Part shown: one piece after another, positions 1 through 8,671 of the stretch | Layout: each line of letters opens with the position of its first letter | Position numbering within the stretch: the stretch's first letter is position 1 | DNA from: JANNPJ01 sp965200525 | GTDB lineage: Bacteria; Actinomycetota; Actinomycetes; Actinomycetales; Kineosporiaceae | DNA length: 64,000 nt | Reading direction: 5' to 3' | Assembly: GCA_965200525.1 (NCBI GenBank) | Contig: OZ241368.1 | Coordinates: 2,790,001-2,854,000, forward strand | Position numbers and translations under genes: made by a program | The notes under the pieces: model-generated | Database searches by the model: none | Told to the model about the DNA's origin: nothing | The model's input: only the letters and a program-made list of their open reading frames with translations

Positions 1-993
1 CATCAGGGTGTGTACCTCGGGCTGGTTCAGGCCCGCGCTGCCCAGCCGCTTCCACATGAACGGCACGGCGTCCATCCGGAAGATCTCGACCCCGCGGTTG
101 GCCAGCCAGAGGATGGTCTCCAGCATCGCCGCCAGCACGCTCGGGTTGGCGTAGTTCAGGTCCCACTGGTAGGCCCAGAAGGTGGTCCAGACCCAGCCGC
201 CGGCCCCGCCGTTGGCCGCCGGCACCCAGCTGAACGAGCCCGGCGCCCGGTCCGGGAAGACGTCGGCGATGGTCCGCTCGTAGGCGTCCGGCATCGTGCG
301 GTCGGGGAAGGCCGTGTAGAAGTCGGCGTACTCGGGGTCGCCGGCCAGCCAGCCCCGGGCCCAGGCGTGCTCGGCCGCGGTGTGGTTCAGCACCAGGTCG
401 ACGCACAGGCTCATGCCTCGCTCGCGCAGGGCCGCGCCGGCCGCCTCGAGGTCGTCCATCGTGCCGATCCGGGGGTCGACCGCGCGGTAGTCCATCACGG
501 CGTAACCGCCGTCGTTCTCGCCCGGGCGGGGCTGAAGCAACGGCATCAGGTGCAGATAGGTGACGCCGAGCTCGGCCAGGTAGTCGAGCTTGCCCGGTAG
601 CCCGGTCAGGGTGCCGCAGAATTTGTCGACGTACGCGACGTAGCCCACGTTGCGAGCCCGCTGGTACCAGTGCGGGTCGATCTCCCGGCGGCGGTCGACC
701 TCGCGCAGGCCGACCGGGCGCTGCCGGGCGGCGTCCAGGGCGATCCGGACCAGGCGATCGAGCAGGGCCGGGACGGGATCGGTCCGGTCCTGGTTCGGGT
801 TCGGGTCGGCGGACCGGCCGTAGAGCTCGTCGAGTGGTTCGTAGATGTCCAGCAGTTGCTGTTCCAGGCGGGCCTCGAAGGCCACCGCCTCCGGGCGGCC
901 GAGCTGGTCCTGGATCTGCAGGCCCAGGTCGCGCACCAGGGCCCGATGGGCTGCGATCGCCCGGTGCCGCCGTCCTGCTTCGGAAACCGCCAT
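1..993 (-). CDS. Amylosucrase (GH13 family), partial: C-terminal part outside window
   Basis: Reads leftward and stays open to base 1, so 331 N-terminal residues are visible. The frame resembles amylosucrase, which transfers glucose from sucrose to a growing alpha-1,4-glucan and releases fructose. Visible GH13 signatures, in order: 'YLHLMPLL' strand, 'DGGYAVMDYR', region I 'DLVLNHT', 'FPDRTMPDAYERT', 'WDLNYANPSV', and region II 'GVEIFRMDAVPFMWK', whose Asp is the nucleophile in this family. The N-terminal helical region before the barrel also resembles Neisseria amylosucrase. The ATG at 993 was chosen because homology begins soon after it; a related trehalose synthase is less likely because of the amylosucrase-type N terminus. 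It diverges from the YjbQ gene with a 51-bp gap. Confidence 0.85.
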   Translation of the reverse strand, partial: MAVSEAGRRHRAIAAHRALVRDLGLQIQDQLGRPEAVAFEARLEQQLLDIYEPLDELYGRSADPNPNQDRTDPVPALLDRLVRIALDAARQRPVGLREVDRRREIDPHWYQRARNVGYVAYVDKFCGTLTGLPGKLDYLAELGVTYLHLMPLLQPRPGENDGGYAVMDYRAVDPRIGTMDDLEAAGAALRERGMSLCVDLVLNHTAAEHAWARGWLAGDPEYADFYTAFPDRTMPDAYERTIADVFPDRAPGSFSWVPAANGGAGGWVWTTFWAYQWDLNYANPSVLAAMLETILWLANRGVEIFRMDAVPFMWKRLGSAGLNQPEVHTLM

Positions 994-1031
994 GCCTGCA
1001 TCTTCCCCAATGCGCCGGCCGACCGCAGCCT

Positions 1032-1037
1032 TAGGCT
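1032..1037 (+). promoter_or_regulatory. -10 box of the leaderless YjbQ-family gene
   Basis: TAGGCT fits the actinobacterial TANNNT -10 consensus and ends 7 nt before the ATG at 1045. That places the transcript start at or next to the start codon, so the gene is probably leaderless. No Shine-Dalgarno sequence is seen. Confidence 0.5.
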
Positions 1038-1044
1038 GGCGGGC

Positions 1045-1446
1045 ATGGACAGTAAGGAAATCACCGTCCGATCCGGCGCTCGCCTGGTCACCGACCTGAC
1101 CGGCGAGCTGGCCGAGTTCTGCGCCGACCGGGGCGACGGCCTGGTCAGCGTGTTCGTGCCGCACGCGACCGCCGGGGTGGCCCTGATGGAGACCGGTTCG
1201 GGCAGCGAGGCCGACCTGGCCGGGGCGATCGACCGGCTGCTGCCGGCCCAGGACATCTACCGGCACCGGCACGGCAGCACCGGCCACGGCCGCGACCACG
1301 TGCTGCCCGCCTTCGTCGCGCCGTCCGTGACCATCCCGGTGCTCTCCGGCCGGCCCACGCTCGGCACCTGGCAGAGCCTGGTTCTGATCGACAGCAACAC
1401 CGACAACCCGGTCCGCCAGGTCCGGTTCTCTTTCCTCCCCGGCTGA
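1045..1446 (+). CDS. YjbQ/UPF0047 family protein
   Basis: 133 residues, the usual length of the YjbQ (UPF0047) family. Visible family features are 'VFVPHATAGV' near residue 35, 'HGRDHVLPAF' near residue 80, 'IPVLSG' and 'LGTWQSLVLID' near the C terminus. Family members are small trimeric cytoplasmic proteins; some have been annotated as secondary thiamine-phosphate synthases, but the physiological role is not firmly established. The start was chosen from the fit to family length and from the leaderless promoter immediately upstream. A longer open frame upstream is antisense to amylosucrase and is not coding. Confidence 0.85.
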   Translation: MDSKEITVRSGARLVTDLTGELAEFCADRGDGLVSVFVPHATAGVALMETGSGSEADLAGAIDRLLPAQDIYRHRHGSTGHGRDHVLPAFVAPSVTIPVLSGRPTLGTWQSLVLIDSNTDNPVRQVRFSFLPG

Positions 1447-1566
1447 GCTGCCACCTGGAACAAAGATCCCCGGGTCAGTAGTTCACCGATTGGTGTCCGT
1501 GGGGCACTAATCTGATTCTTGACCGATATGACGAACAATCTCCTCTGAGGGCGGTGACCTGCAGCA

Positions 1567-2493
1567 ATGCGGATCTACGACGATGTGACACAGCTTGTTG
1601 GCAACACCCCGCTCGTCCGGCTGAACCGGATCATCACCGGCGGGGCCACAGTGGCGGCCAAGCTGGAGTTCTACAACCCGGCCAGTAGCGTCAAGGACCG
1701 CATCGGCGTGGCCATGATCGACGCCGCCGAGGCCTCGGGCCAGCTGAAGCCGGGCGGCACGATCGTCGAGGCGACCAGCGGCAACACCGGTATCGCCCTG
1801 GCGTTCGTGGGCGCGGCCCGCGGTTACCGGGTGGTGCTGACCATGCCCGAGACGATGAGCAAGGAGCGCCGGGCGCTGCTGCGGGCCTACGGCGCCGAGC
1901 TCGTCCTCACCCCGGGCAGTGAAGGCATGAAGGGCGCCGTCGCCAAGGCCGAGGAGATCGGTGAGAAGGAGGGCGCGGTGCAGGTCCGGCAGTTCGCCAA
2001 CCTGGCCAACCCCGAGATCCACCGCAAGACCACCGCCGAGGAGATCTGGAAGGACACCGACGGCGAGGTCGCCGCGATCGTGGCCGGCATCGGGACCGGT
2101 GGCACCATCACCGGCGTCGGCCAGGCCCTCAAGGAGAAGAACCCCGACATCAAGGTGTTCGCGGTCGAGCCCAAGCTGTCGGCGATCCTCAACGGCGGCG
2201 CCCCCGGCCCGCACCCGCTGCAGGGCATCGGGGCCAACTTCATCCCCGAACTGCTCGACACCAAGATCTACGACGAGGTGCTGGACGCCGAGGTTGACGC
2301 CTCGGTCGAGTGGGCCCGCCGGGCCGCCAAGGAGGAGGGCCTGCTGGTCGGCCTGTCGTCCGGGGCGGCGTTGTGGGCGGCCAACGAGGTGGCCCAGCGC
2401 CCCGAGTTCGCCGGCAAGATCATCGTGGTGATCATCCCGTCGTTCGGTGAGCGCTACCTGTCGACGATCCTGTTCAAGGACCTGCTCGACTGA
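1567..2493 (+). CDS. cysK: Cysteine synthase (O-acetylserine sulfhydrylase)
   Basis: 308 residues, full length for the fold type II PLP enzyme that makes cysteine from O-acetylserine and sulfide. It opens with the standard 'LVGNTPLVRLN'. The PLP lysine is K43 in 'SSVKDR', the substrate loop is 'TSGNTGIAL', and the phosphate-binding loop is 'GIGTGGTITG'. The C-terminal 'VIIPSFGERYLST' is typical of the CysK/A type rather than cystathionine beta-synthase. It is followed 54 bp later by cysE in the same direction, giving the two-step serine to cysteine pathway. The upstream 120 bp contains no clear riboswitch. Confidence 0.95.
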   Translation: MRIYDDVTQLVGNTPLVRLNRIITGGATVAAKLEFYNPASSVKDRIGVAMIDAAEASGQLKPGGTIVEATSGNTGIALAFVGAARGYRVVLTMPETMSKERRALLRAYGAELVLTPGSEGMKGAVAKAEEIGEKEGAVQVRQFANLANPEIHRKTTAEEIWKDTDGEVAAIVAGIGTGGTITGVGQALKEKNPDIKVFAVEPKLSAILNGGAPGPHPLQGIGANFIPELLDTKIYDEVLDAEVDASVEWARRAAKEEGLLVGLSSGAALWAANEVAQRPEFAGKIIVVIIPSFGERYLSTILFKDLLD

Positions 2494-2547
2494 GACGTCG
2501 TCCGGTTCGACTATTCTTGACCTTCCCGCGTAGATCACGACAGAACG

Positions 2548-3162
2548 GTGTCCGACGTGCCAGCCGACCTTGTTGGTCCGAGTGTCCGGCTCGGTTGGCT
2601 GGCGCGTCTGCGTGAAGATCTGGCCGCCGCCCGGCTGCGCGATCCGGCCGTTCGCAGTTCGGCCGAGCTGATCCTCGGCTACCCCGGCATGCACGCGATC
2701 TGGAGCCACCGGCTGACCCACCGGATGTGGCAGCGGCCGGGCCTGATGCTCCCGGCCCGGCTCATCTCGCTGTGGACCCGCTCGTTCACCGGGGTCGAGA
2801 TCCACCCGGGGGCGACCATCGGCCGCCGGTTCTTCATCGACCACGGCACCGGCGTGGTGATCGGCGAGACCGCCGAGATCGGCGACGACGTGATGATCTA
2901 CCACGACGTCACCCTGGGCGGCCGCAGCCTGCAGAAGGTCAAGCGGCACCCCACGATCCTGGACGGCGTGGTGATCGGCGCCGGGGCCCGGGTGCTGGGC
3001 CCGGTGGTGGTCGGCCGCAACGCCCAGATCGGAGCCAACGCCGTGGTCGTCCGCGACGTCCCCGAGGGGGCGGTGGTGGTCGGCGTGCCGGGGCAGGTGC
3101 TGGAGCCGAAGACCGACCGGCAGTCGGCGCTGGACGCCGTCGACCCCGCGATCTGGATCTAG
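2548..3162 (+). CDS. cysE: Serine O-acetyltransferase
   Basis: 204 residues, the short EpsC-like form common in Gram-positives. It acetylates serine from acetyl-CoA, feeding CysK just upstream. The N-terminal helical region ('LREDLAAARLRDPAVR') is followed by a left-handed beta-helix of hexapeptide repeats ('GVEIHPGATIGRRFFIDHG', 'GVVIGETAEIGDDVMIYH', 'VTLGG'). The active-site His/Asp region 'FIDHGTG' is present, as is the C-terminal 'VVGVPGQV' turn. GTG 2548 is taken as start; a second in-frame GTG follows 12 bp later. Confidence 0.93.
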   Translation: MSDVPADLVGPSVRLGWLARLREDLAAARLRDPAVRSSAELILGYPGMHAIWSHRLTHRMWQRPGLMLPARLISLWTRSFTGVEIHPGATIGRRFFIDHGTGVVIGETAEIGDDVMIYHDVTLGGRSLQKVKRHPTILDGVVIGAGARVLGPVVVGRNAQIGANAVVVRDVPEGAVVVGVPGQVLEPKTDRQSALDAVDPAIWI

Positions 3163-3173
3163 GCCCCGCCGGC

Positions 3174-4136
3174 TTGCGCCTCGCCGTGCTCGTCCTGGCT
3201 GCCCTGTTTGCCGGGCTGAGCGCCGCCTTCACCGGGTCGCGCCTGGTCGGCGGCTCGTTCAAGACCCCGATCCCGCAGTTGGCCGCGTTCGCGCCCTGGG
3301 CCACGATCGGCTGGTTCGCCGTGGTCCTGCTGTTGCTGGCCGGGCGCTGGTGGTGGCTCGCGGTGGGGGCGGCCGTCGTCCTGTTCGTGCAGGTCTGCTG
3401 GATCCTGCCCGCCCCCGGGGCGGGGGTGGCGGCGCTGGCCGCGCCCGGCGCGATCGACGTCCGGGTGATGACGGTCAACGTCAAGATCGGCGGCGCGGAC
3501 GTCGACCAGATCGCCGAGCTGGCCGCCGAGCACGACGTCGGCGTACTGGTGGCCGAGGAGGTCACCCAAGAGTTCTCGGCCCGCCTGATCCCCGTGCTGG
3601 CCGGCTTTCCCTACCTGGTGCAGTCGAACCCGGGCCTGCCGACCGGCACCGTGATCTGGTCGCGCTGGCCGATCACGGCCCTGGGCCCGCCACTCGGCGT
3701 GGGCCACGAGATCCGCCCGGCGATGCTCCAGGTGCCGGGGGCGGTCCCGGTGACGCTGACCGGGGTGCACACGGTCTCGCCCGGCCGAGGCCGGATCCAC
3801 GCCTGGAACCAGGATCTGCGCACGCTGCGAGCGGCGGCCTCGGCCACCACCGGGGCCCAGATCATGCTCGGCGACTTCAATGCCGGCCGCGACCATTCAC
3901 CGTTCCGGGCGCTGACCCGGACCGGGCTGGTGGACGCGGCCGAGACCGCCCGGCTGACCCCGTGGGCCGGGGTGACCTGGCCGGCCGACCGGGGCCGGCT
4001 GCCGGCCACCGTGCGCCTGGACCACGTGCTGGTGACGCCGGGGCCGGTGGCGGTCGGCCGGGTGCTGGTCGAACGGGTCAGGGGCACCGATCACAAGGCC
4101 GTGATCGCCGAGCTTCGGCTCGCGCCGTCCCGCTGA
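3174..4136 (+). CDS. Membrane-anchored endonuclease/exonuclease/phosphatase (EEP) family protein
   Basis: About 320 residues. The first 90 residues hold two or three hydrophobic helices, and the rest is an EEP fold: 'VRVMTVNVKIGG', 'VLVAEEVT' (metal-binding Glu), 'GTVIWSR', 'LTGVHTVSP', 'IMLGDFNAGRDHSPF', 'LDHVLVT' and 'GTDHKAVIAEL'. All the catalytic signatures of metal-dependent phosphodiesterases are therefore present, facing one side of the membrane. Actual substrate (DNA, phospholipid or other phosphoester) cannot be told. TTG 3174 lies 11 bp after the cysE stop; GTG 3186 is an alternative start. Likely co-transcribed with cysE, though no functional link to cysteine synthesis is evident. 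Confidence 0.85.
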   Translation: MRLAVLVLAALFAGLSAAFTGSRLVGGSFKTPIPQLAAFAPWATIGWFAVVLLLLAGRWWWLAVGAAVVLFVQVCWILPAPGAGVAALAAPGAIDVRVMTVNVKIGGADVDQIAELAAEHDVGVLVAEEVTQEFSARLIPVLAGFPYLVQSNPGLPTGTVIWSRWPITALGPPLGVGHEIRPAMLQVPGAVPVTLTGVHTVSPGRGRIHAWNQDLRTLRAAASATTGAQIMLGDFNAGRDHSPFRALTRTGLVDAAETARLTPWAGVTWPADRGRLPATVRLDHVLVTPGPVAVGRVLVERVRGTDHKAVIAELRLAPSR

Positions 4137-4158
4137 TCGCCCGTCGGTCGGGCCCTCG

Positions 4159-4202
4159 CCCCGACCCGGCCCCGACCCGGCCCCAACCCGGCCCCGGCCC
4201 GG
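4159..4202 (+). repeat. 11-bp GC-only-biased tandem repeat (4 copies)
   Basis: Four consecutive copies of CCCCGACCCGG, the last two with single-base changes, lie just after the EEP gene. This is the only notable structure in the gene-free stretch 4137-4466, apart from a TAGAGT -10-like box at 4367 that may serve the next gene. Confidence 0.7.
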
Positions 4203-4466
4203 CCCCGGCGAAGTGAACGATTTAGTGCTCCGGAGCGTGGTTACTCGGGGGTCGGTCCGGCTTACCCCAATGGCTGCCGCCATTTCAGTTGATCTCCCTG
4301 TTCAGTTGTACGGGTAGTCCGTCGATAGTCCTTTTACCCACGATGCATCGCGGCCGATAGTGCGCGTAGAGTAGTGGATGGTTACGCAGTGCATTGGGCC
4401 GCGGGTCCGTGCATCGGCTGTGAGTCGGTGGGCGGGGCCTCAGGGATCGGTGACGGAGAGAGCGGC

Positions 4467-4787
4467 ATGACTCAGGTTTTCGCGGATGACGACCAGGTCG
4501 GCGGCATGGGGATGGTTGCCCGCAGTGGGCAGATCCCGACCCAGGGGGTCTATCACCCACCGCCCACGCTCGGCCCGGCGATGACGGCCGGCAAGGGGGT
4601 GCGCCCCATCCGCTGCGTCGGCTGCTCGCGCGACACCCTGCCCCGGCATCACGACGGAGCCCCGCTCTGCCACCGCTGCAGCGACCGACTGGCCGGGAAC
4701 GAGGCCTCCGGCGCGATGGCCTCGGTGAGCCGGCCGATCAGTTCGCTGACGCCGCGCTGGTTGCGCCGCCGCTCCAGCCTCGACTGA
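4467..4787 (+). CDS. Small hypothetical protein with a CxxC...CxxC zinc-ribbon-like pair
   Basis: 106 residues if started at ATG 4467, which has a GGAGAG ribosome site 6 nt upstream. The N-terminal half is Gly/Pro/Val-rich and probably unstructured. Residues about 50-75 hold 'CVGC' and 'CHRC' 16 residues apart, the spacing of a small zinc ribbon. The tail is Arg-rich. I do not recognise the family. An in-frame GTG at 4374 would add 31 residues with another CxxxC but has no ribosome site. It stands alone between the EEP gene and a c-di-GMP gene. Confidence 0.55.
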   Translation: MTQVFADDDQVGGMGMVARSGQIPTQGVYHPPPTLGPAMTAGKGVRPIRCVGCSRDTLPRHHDGAPLCHRCSDRLAGNEASGAMASVSRPISSLTPRWLRRRSSLD

Positions 4788-4971
4788 GCATGTGCTCCCC
4801 CCTCCACCGGCCGCCACGCCCCGGCGTCCACCTGTGGTTATTCACCAGGTGGTCCTAACCTCGGTCAATTCCTCAGTTGCGGCGTCCCGTCCGCCGATAG
4901 ACAGAGGACGAGTTGACGAGGTGAGCGTCGCCTGAGCCAGATCGGGCCCGTTCCGCGAGGGAGGTCCCCCT

Positions 4972-7329
4972 TTGCCCAGGCCCGAGGGTGCTGCTCAACT
5001 GCCGCTTCGCCTGGTTAGGCGGGTCAGGGATCTGACCCCCACCGGCGGCGGCCTGGTCGATGAGGACTGGAACGGCCGTCACAGCCTGCTCACCCGGACG
5101 ATGATCGGTTCGGCTCTGCTGGTCAGCGCCGTGGGCCTGTTCCGCGACCGGCTCGACGAGCAGTGGCTCGTCTCGATCGCCCTGATCCTGATCTGCACGC
5201 TCGGGGCGATCTTCCTGCCACCCCGGCGGCTGCCCTCGGCCGCGGTCGCCATCGGCCTGACCGCCGTCTGTGCCGACCTGGTGATGATGTTCGACGGGCT
5301 GACCGAGGCCCACTTCTCGTTCTTCATCGCCGTCGGGGCGCTCGCGCTGTACCGCGACTGGGTGCCCTTCATCATCTTCCTGGGCGGCACGGTCGCTCAT
5401 CACGCCGTGGCCGGGGCCCTGATGGCCCATCGCACCTACGACCACATGGGCGCCTACCACCACCCCTGGTTCTGGGCCCTGATCCACGGCGTGGCCGTAT
5501 TGATGGCCGCCCTCACCCAGGTGATCGCCTGGCGGCTGAGCGAGGTCGAGGAGAAGCGGGCCAGCGAGGACCTGACCCAGGCCGAGGCCCAGTTCACCGC
5601 CGCCTTCGAGGAGGCGCCGGTGCCGATGTCGATGATGTCGCCCGAAGGTCTGGTGCTGCGGGTCAACCCGGCCTTCGAGAGGTGGCTCGGTCTGACCGAG
5701 CCGCTGCCGGCCGGCACCACCATCGCCACCCTGCCGATCCAGCCGGTCGATCCCGACAACCCGCCCCGGCTGTTCGCCCGGCTGAACGCCGGCGCCGACG
5801 TGATCCGCGAGGAGCACACCTTCCGGCATGCCAACGGCACCGTCGTGAAGGTCGATCTGCACGTCAGCGCGCTGCGCGACAGTGCCGGCCGGCTCAAGGT
5901 CGTCGTCAGCCACTTCATGGACGTGACCGAGAAGCGGGCCAGCGAGGACCTGCTGCACCAGAAGGTGCGCGAGGACTCGCTGACCGGCCTGCTCAGCCGG
6001 GCCGCGTTCGAAGGCGATCTGGCCGCCCTGATCGAGGCGCGCACCGACACCGTGTCGGTGATCTACATCGATGTCGACCGGTTCAAGGCGGTCAACGACA
6101 GCCACGGGCACGGCGCCGGCGACGAGGTTCTGCACGTGCTCGGCGCCCGGCTGGCCGCGGTGGCCCCGGCCGACGCCCTGGTCGCCCGTCTCGGCGGGGA
6201 CGAGTTCGCGATCGCCCTACCGGGTGATGTTTCACGTGGTGAGCAACTCGGACGGGCGATCATCGACTCCTGCGCCGAGCCCTTCGTGGTCTCCGGTGGG
6301 CAGCTGCAGCTCACGGTCAGCCTGGGCATCTCGGGCGGAGCCCCCGGCGAGCGGGCCGAGGCCACCCTGCAGAGCGCCGACCTGGCCATGTACGCGGCCA
6401 AGCAGGGCGGCCGGGACCGGATCCGGCTGTTCGACGACACCATGAGGCTGAACAGCCAGCGCCGCGTGGTGGCCGAGCAATTGCTGCGTTCGGCCCTGGA
6501 CAGCGACCGCGTGGTGGGCCTGCCGGTCTGGTTCCAGCCGATCGTCTCGCTCGGCACTCGCCGGATCATCGGGGCCGAGGCGCTGGTCCGGCTGCGCGGC
6601 CCGGACGGCAAGCTCGTCTCGCCGGCCGACTTCATCCCGATCGCCGAGGAGACCGGCCTGGTCGTTCCACTCGGCCAGCACGTCCTGCGGACGGCGCTGT
6701 CGCACCTGAGCGAGTGGGGCGACAAGCTGCCCTACGTCTCGGTGAACGTCAGCCCGCGCCAGCTCTCCGAGGCCGACTTCGTGCCGATGCTGGCCGATGA
6801 ACTGGCGGCCAGCGGGCTGACCGAGCCGTCCCGGCTGGTCCTGGAGATCACCGAGACGTCGATCCTCCAGAGCAGCGTCGATCTGGATCACCGGCTGAAC
6901 GCCATCAAGAAGCTCGGCGTGCGGCTGGCCCTGGACGACTTCGGCACCGGCTACAGCTCGCTCACCTGGCTGCAGTCGGTGCCCGCCGACATCGTCAAGC
7001 TCGACCGCAGCTTCGTCGCCGGCCTAGCCAACGACCCGGCCAAGTCGTCCATCATCTACGCCGTACTCTGGCTCGCCAAGGCCCTGAACATGCAGGTCAT
7101 CGCCGAAGGCGTGGAAGAGATCGAGGACGCCGAGAAGCTGGCCGCAGCCGAGTGCCCGGCCGCCCAGGGCTACCTGTTCAGCCGGCCGGTGGAGCCCGAG
7201 GCCCTGACCAAGCTGCTGGCGGCCAAGCCGGCGGCCTGGATCCCGACCCAGCGCAAGCCTTCGGCCAGTGAGACGCCGGCGGGCGGCGAGCTCAGCCGAA
7301 CGCCTCCGAGGATCGTGAACGTTCCCTGA
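4972..7329 (+). CDS. Membrane PAS-GGDEF-EAL c-di-GMP turnover protein
   Basis: 785 residues. Five or six hydrophobic helices (residues about 40-195) are followed by a PAS domain (about 205-325), a GGDEF domain with intact GGDEF at 408-412, and an EAL domain with EAL at 536-538 plus the conserved 'DDFGTGYSS', 'KLDRSF' and 'AEGVE' motifs. Both catalytic signatures are complete, so it could make or degrade cyclic di-GMP. The RxxD inhibitory site is absent nine residues before GGDEF (Pro replaces Arg), so product feedback is unlikely. TTG 4972 was chosen for the GAGGGAGG ribosome site 7 nt before it. The signal sensed through the membrane/PAS part is unknown. Confidence 0.9.
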   Translation: MPRPEGAAQLPLRLVRRVRDLTPTGGGLVDEDWNGRHSLLTRTMIGSALLVSAVGLFRDRLDEQWLVSIALILICTLGAIFLPPRRLPSAAVAIGLTAVCADLVMMFDGLTEAHFSFFIAVGALALYRDWVPFIIFLGGTVAHHAVAGALMAHRTYDHMGAYHHPWFWALIHGVAVLMAALTQVIAWRLSEVEEKRASEDLTQAEAQFTAAFEEAPVPMSMMSPEGLVLRVNPAFERWLGLTEPLPAGTTIATLPIQPVDPDNPPRLFARLNAGADVIREEHTFRHANGTVVKVDLHVSALRDSAGRLKVVVSHFMDVTEKRASEDLLHQKVREDSLTGLLSRAAFEGDLAALIEARTDTVSVIYIDVDRFKAVNDSHGHGAGDEVLHVLGARLAAVAPADALVARLGGDEFAIALPGDVSRGEQLGRAIIDSCAEPFVVSGGQLQLTVSLGISGGAPGERAEATLQSADLAMYAAKQGGRDRIRLFDDTMRLNSQRRVVAEQLLRSALDSDRVVGLPVWFQPIVSLGTRRIIGAEALVRLRGPDGKLVSPADFIPIAEETGLVVPLGQHVLRTALSHLSEWGDKLPYVSVNVSPRQLSEADFVPMLADELAASGLTEPSRLVLEITETSILQSSVDLDHRLNAIKKLGVRLALDDFGTGYSSLTWLQSVPADIVKLDRSFVAGLANDPAKSSIIYAVLWLAKALNMQVIAEGVEEIEDAEKLAAAECPAAQGYLFSRPVEPEALTKLLAAKPAAWIPTQRKPSASETPAGGELSRTPPRIVNVP

Positions 7330-7367
7330 GCTCGTCCTTCCGCATCCTCCCGGCCGGCGTGCGCTCC

Positions 7368-7673
7368 TCAGGCGAACTTCACCGGATCGCCGTCCACGGC
7401 ATGACCCACGATCGACGGCGGCGCGCTCAGGTACTCGGGGACCTTGCCCAGCGCCTCAGCCAGGGCCGGGCTGCTCAGGTGGACCTCGAGCGCGGCCCGG
7501 TCGGTCCAGGTCTCGACGCTGTAGAAGGAGTTCTCGTCCTCGATGTCGGCGCTGAAGGTGTAGCTCAGGCAGCCCGGCTCGGTGCGCGCGGTGGCGACCA
7601 CCTGGGTGAGCAGGACGACGAGATCCTGGCGGCGCTCGGGGCGGGCGATGAGCGTGGCGTTGACGAGGTACAT
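7368..7673 (-). CDS. ABM-domain protein (putative quinol monooxygenase)
   Basis: 101 residues, the length of single antibiotic-biosynthesis-monooxygenase (ABM) domains such as YgiN. Typical features are 'ATLIARPERRQDLVVLL', 'TEPGCLSYTF', 'ENSFYSVETWTDRAALEVHL' and a final 'PPSI' segment. Such proteins form ferredoxin-like dimers that oxidise quinols or small aromatics without a cofactor, or are stress proteins of unknown chemistry. The ATG at 7673 has a GGAGGAC ribosome site 4 nt upstream; the frame is open further but without support. It converges on the GGDEF-EAL gene and diverges from the PH-like gene. Confidence 0.8.
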   Translation of the reverse strand: MYLVNATLIARPERRQDLVVLLTQVVATARTEPGCLSYTFSADIEDENSFYSVETWTDRAALEVHLSSPALAEALGKVPEYLSAPPSIVGHAVDGDPVKFA

Positions 7674-7805
7674 CGTTGTCCTCCGTGATGTTGCGGTTCT
7701 GCCGGGGCCGGCCCGCAGCCGTATTGATCCGCGGTCGCCGGTGTGATCAGGTTTGCACGGCGGGTGCAGCTCGGCGACCGCGCGGCTGACGGGTGGGGTC
7801 TTCAC

Positions 7806-8354
7806 ATGACGACGGTCCGCATCCGGCCCCGCATCGGGCCGATGCTGCTCCCGATCCTGCCCGGGCTATTTTCGATCATCCCGCTGAGTCTGAACACCTT
7901 TCGGCCTGACTCGGATCTTGGGTTCTGGCCGCGGAGACTTACCCTTCTGCTGATCGTGCTGATGCTCGTGGTGGCGGCCGGCTCTGTTCTGTTCCTTTCC
8001 CGCCCCGTCGAGCTGACCCCCACGCATCTCGTTCAACGGGGTTGGCCCAGCCGGTCCATCGAATGGTCGAGAATCCAGGACGTCGTCGTCCAGACCGGCA
8101 TCGGCGTGGCCGTCTGGACCGACGACGGCCGCACCCACCGCCTGTCCGCCCCGCGCCGTCCCTTCCGGAGCTGGTCCAGCGAGCGGTTCGACGCCGACTA
8201 CACCCTGATCGGGCAGTGGTGGATGGAACACCGGGGGGCCGACTGGCAGCCCTGGCCCGCTCACCTGCACCCGGCTCCTGGGACTTGGCCGTCGGCGTCT
8301 TCCGACTCTCCTGCTTCTTCTGCCTCTCGGCCCGGCTGGGCCCGGCCTCGGTAG
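7806..8354 (+). CDS. Membrane protein with PH-like domain
   Basis: 182 residues. Two hydrophobic helices at about residues 10-30 and 42-65 are followed by a short beta-rich region ('SRPVELTPTHLVQRGWPSRSIEWSRIQDVVVQ') with the pattern of bacterial PH-like domains, then a Trp-rich stretch and a Ser/Ala/Pro tail. The role is unknown; similar proteins are common membrane hypotheticals in actinobacteria. ATG 7806 was chosen because hydrophobic homology starts soon after it; an earlier in-frame ATG at 7743 lacks support. It is the last chromosomal gene before the tRNA. Confidence 0.65.
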   Translation: MTTVRIRPRIGPMLLPILPGLFSIIPLSLNTFRPDSDLGFWPRRLTLLLIVLMLVVAAGSVLFLSRPVELTPTHLVQRGWPSRSIEWSRIQDVVVQTGIGVAVWTDDGRTHRLSAPRRPFRSWSSERFDADYTLIGQWWMEHRGADWQPWPAHLHPAPGTWPSASSDSPASSASRPGWARPR

Positions 8355-8449
8355 CTGCCGCCCGGTTCCCTGGCTGTGCCGGCCGAGGCCCGCGCCCGCG
8401 TGCGGATGTGCCAAACTGGCGTCGCCGGGAGCACGACAGGGCCCGGCAA

Positions 8450-8539
8450 GGAGGACTGGCCGAGTGGCCGATGGCGACGGTCTTGAAAACCGTTAGCGGA
8501 GTGACCCTTCGCTCGGGGGTTCGAATCCCTCGTCCTCCG
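8450..8539 (+). tRNA. tRNA-Ser (anticodon TGA)
   Basis: A 90-nt type II tRNA. The acceptor stem GGAGGAC pairs with GTCCTCC (8532-8538) and the discriminator is G8539. The anticodon stem CGGT/ACCG encloses the loop CTTGAAA, giving anticodon TGA. A long variable arm and a T-arm with GGTTCGAATCC follow. CCA is not encoded. The 3' part is the integration site of the element to the right: bases 8478-8540 recur exactly at 29155-29217. Confidence 0.97.
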
Positions 8540-8540
8540 C
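8478..8540 (+). repeat. attL core: 63-bp direct repeat inside tRNA-Ser
   Basis: Identical to 29155-29217, covering the anticodon arm to the 3' end of tRNA-Ser. Beyond the core, similarity continues about 100 bp (through the hairpin and a TCTC-rich stretch to about 8640), with roughly nine mismatches. The tRNA stays intact after integration. Confidence 0.93.
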
Positions 8541-8553
8541 ACACGCAGCAAAA

Positions 8554-8591
8554 ACAGCCCCTGACCAGCGCGAATGCTGATCAAGGGCTGT
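8554..8591 (+). terminator. Hairpin after tRNA-Ser
   Basis: ACAGCCC (8554-8560) pairs with GGGCTGT (8585-8591), with inner TGA/TCA and CAGC/GCTG pairs, followed by TTGCTGTTT. It probably ends the tRNA-Ser transcript. A near-identical hairpin follows the attR core at 29231-29268, so element and chromosome each carry one. Confidence 0.7.
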
Positions 8592-8652
8592 TGCTGTTTG
8601 GTGAGACTCGGTCTCACTCGGTCTCAGTGAAACTGGCCGGATCTCACTCGTT

Positions 8653-8671
8653 GGGTCGAATATGGGTCGAA
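8653..8671 (+). promoter_or_regulatory. Paired direct repeat near attL, candidate integrase arm sites
   Basis: GGGTCGAA occurs at 8653-8660 and 8664-8671, 11 bp apart, about 110 bp inside the element from the att core. This is the position and phasing expected for tyrosine-integrase arm-type sites. The rest of the gene-free stretch 8672-8966 shows nothing recognisable. Confidence 0.4.

Noticed and set aside
10..600. 196-residue plus-strand ORF at the left edge
   Set aside because: Shadow of the amylosucrase gene on the other strand, which carries clear GH13 motifs.
1447..1566. Riboswitch upstream of cysK
   Set aside because: No recognisable SAM or other riboswitch core was found in this 120-bp leader.
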